The notes under the pieces are model-generated. The model searched no databases, was not told where the DNA came from, and saw only the letters and a list, made by a program, of their open reading frames with translations. A DNA stretch of 6,494 nucleotides from an uncultured Oscillospiraceae bacterium (lineage in GTDB: Bacteria > Bacillota > Clostridia > Oscillospirales > Acutalibacteraceae): NCBI GenBank assembly GCA_902462665.1, contig CABQCM010000088.1, positions 1 through 6,494 on the forward strand, read 5' to 3'. A program made the position numbers and the translations under genes. Below, one piece after another: positions 5,834-6,494 of the stretch. Positions within the stretch are counted from its first letter, which is position 1; each line of letters opens with the position of its first letter.

Positions 5834-6494
5834 TCAGACGCCGAGCAGGGCATACACCGCCGTCGAGCTGGCGCAGAACACGCCGGTCAGTATCCCAAGA
5901 GCAAGGCGAACCGGCCTGTGCCACGCACGTGGCCTAGCCTGCCAATCTTCCAGCGTAAGACCGATGGCGGTCAATCCCACAAAGACGGTAGCCACAGCAT
6001 AACGGATGTTTTGGGTACAGGTGTGGGGATACTGCATACAGAACACAACATAGGAGCCAAGCACAGTCAGATACACCAGGCCAAAAAACACCCGAAGCTG
6101 CCAGTGGAGCGCACGTTTGCGACAAAAGGCCCAAACCATGGCAAAGAGGGAAAAGGCTACCAGCGCCGCGTTGGTATAAAAGAGAATTACCGAAAGCGTA
6201 TTGCCGAGCGTATCCGGCTGGAAGAGGAAAAACTCGCCGAACACGGAGGTTTTCAAAAGCCCCAGCAGGACGTTATATTCGTGATAATCTACCAAGGAAC
6301 GCTGACCAAACGCGACAAAGACGCGTTCCAGCTGATGGGGCGACCAGTCAAACAATCGCTGCCACACCGTATGATCCCCGATGTACTGTGCGTCCTTAAG
6401 CGACAGCATGGGCACATAGCTCAGCGGCATGTCATACTGGATGAAATTATAGACCTGCCACCAGAGTCCCAACGGAATGCAGACTGCTCCAAAC
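5834..6494 (-). CDS. Polytopic membrane protein, C-terminal part (possibly GT39/PMT-like glycosyltransferase)
   Basis: The last 219 codons of a membrane protein are visible; the frame stays open to the right edge. The TTG at 6472 is very unlikely to be the start, because coding continues upstream (FGAVCIP) and no GGAGG-like site precedes it. Counting from the edge, a mainly hydrophilic segment of about 90 residues, probably outside the membrane, is followed by four hydrophobic stretches near 99-124, 134-153, 165-180 and 196-217. Between the second and third is CTQNIRY (159-165), resembling the CTMNFRY-type motif I recall near the C-terminus of clostridial glycosyltransferase family 39 proteins. 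Such enzymes transfer sugars from polyprenyl-phosphate donors at the outer face of the membrane. The catalytic N-terminal loop with its acidic residues is outside the window, so function remains tentative. It ends 70 bases before murC on the same strand. Confidence 0.7.
   Translation of the reverse strand, partial: FGAVCIPLGLWWQVYNFIQYDMPLSYVPMLSLKDAQYIGDHTVWQRLFDWSPHQLERVFVAFGQRSLVDYHEYNVLLGLLKTSVFGEFFLFQPDTLGNTLSVILFYTNAALVAFSLFAMVWAFCRKRALHWQLRVFFGLVYLTVLGSYVVFCMQYPHTCTQNIRYAVATVFVGLTAIGLTLEDWQARPRAWHRPVRLALGILTGVFCASSTAVYALLGV

Noticed and set aside
6470..6472. TTG at 6472 as the start of the membrane protein
   Set aside because: The frame remains open upstream to the window edge with plausible membrane-protein sequence, and no ribosome binding site is seen, so the gene is cut by the window.

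Overview
The window looks like a chromosomal segment from an anaerobic, low-to-mid GC Bacillota, most likely class Clostridia and probably a relative of Oscillospiraceae/Ruminococcaceae. The evidence is the gene order miaB-ricA(ymcA)-mutS (in Bacillus subtilis miaB, ymcA, cotE and mutS are neighbours), the clostridial style of the MurC protein, strong GGAGG ribosome binding sites with a TTG start, and a secreted protein with a type I dockerin, a module typical of cellulosome-forming or related gut and plant-degrading Clostridia. The assignment is inferred from protein content only.

Layout. Positions 1-2826 are a leftward operon: miaB (tRNA methylthiotransferase), a ricA/YmcA-like YlbF-family gene with a cysteine-rich tail, and the first 303 codons of mutS, which runs off the left edge. 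It starts at a near-consensus promoter (TTGAAC-17-TATAAT, minus strand) in the AT-rich gap 2827-3082. The same gap carries a second near-consensus promoter (TTTACA-17-TATAAT, plus strand) for a divergent gene at 3083-4306 that encodes a secreted dockerin protein with an unrecognised C-terminal region. That gene converges on murC (4372-5763, minus), and a 15-bp inverted repeat between them acts as a terminator in at least the murC direction. Upstream of murC on the same strand is the C-terminal 219 residues of a polytopic membrane protein (5834-6494), probably a GT39/PMT-like glycosyltransferase, cut by the right edge.

How the genes relate. MiaB and the YmcA-like protein are both expected iron-sulfur proteins: MiaB from its three N-terminal cysteines and radical-SAM CxxxCxxC, the YmcA-like protein from its Cys-rich tail. 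MutS shares the operon by conserved gene order rather than shared biochemistry. MurC is an essential cytoplasmic peptidoglycan precursor enzyme. The dockerin protein stands alone with its own promoter and is the only accessory-looking gene. I saw no mobile element, CRISPR array, RNA gene or clearly new multi-gene system; the least explained item is the dockerin protein's C-terminal region.
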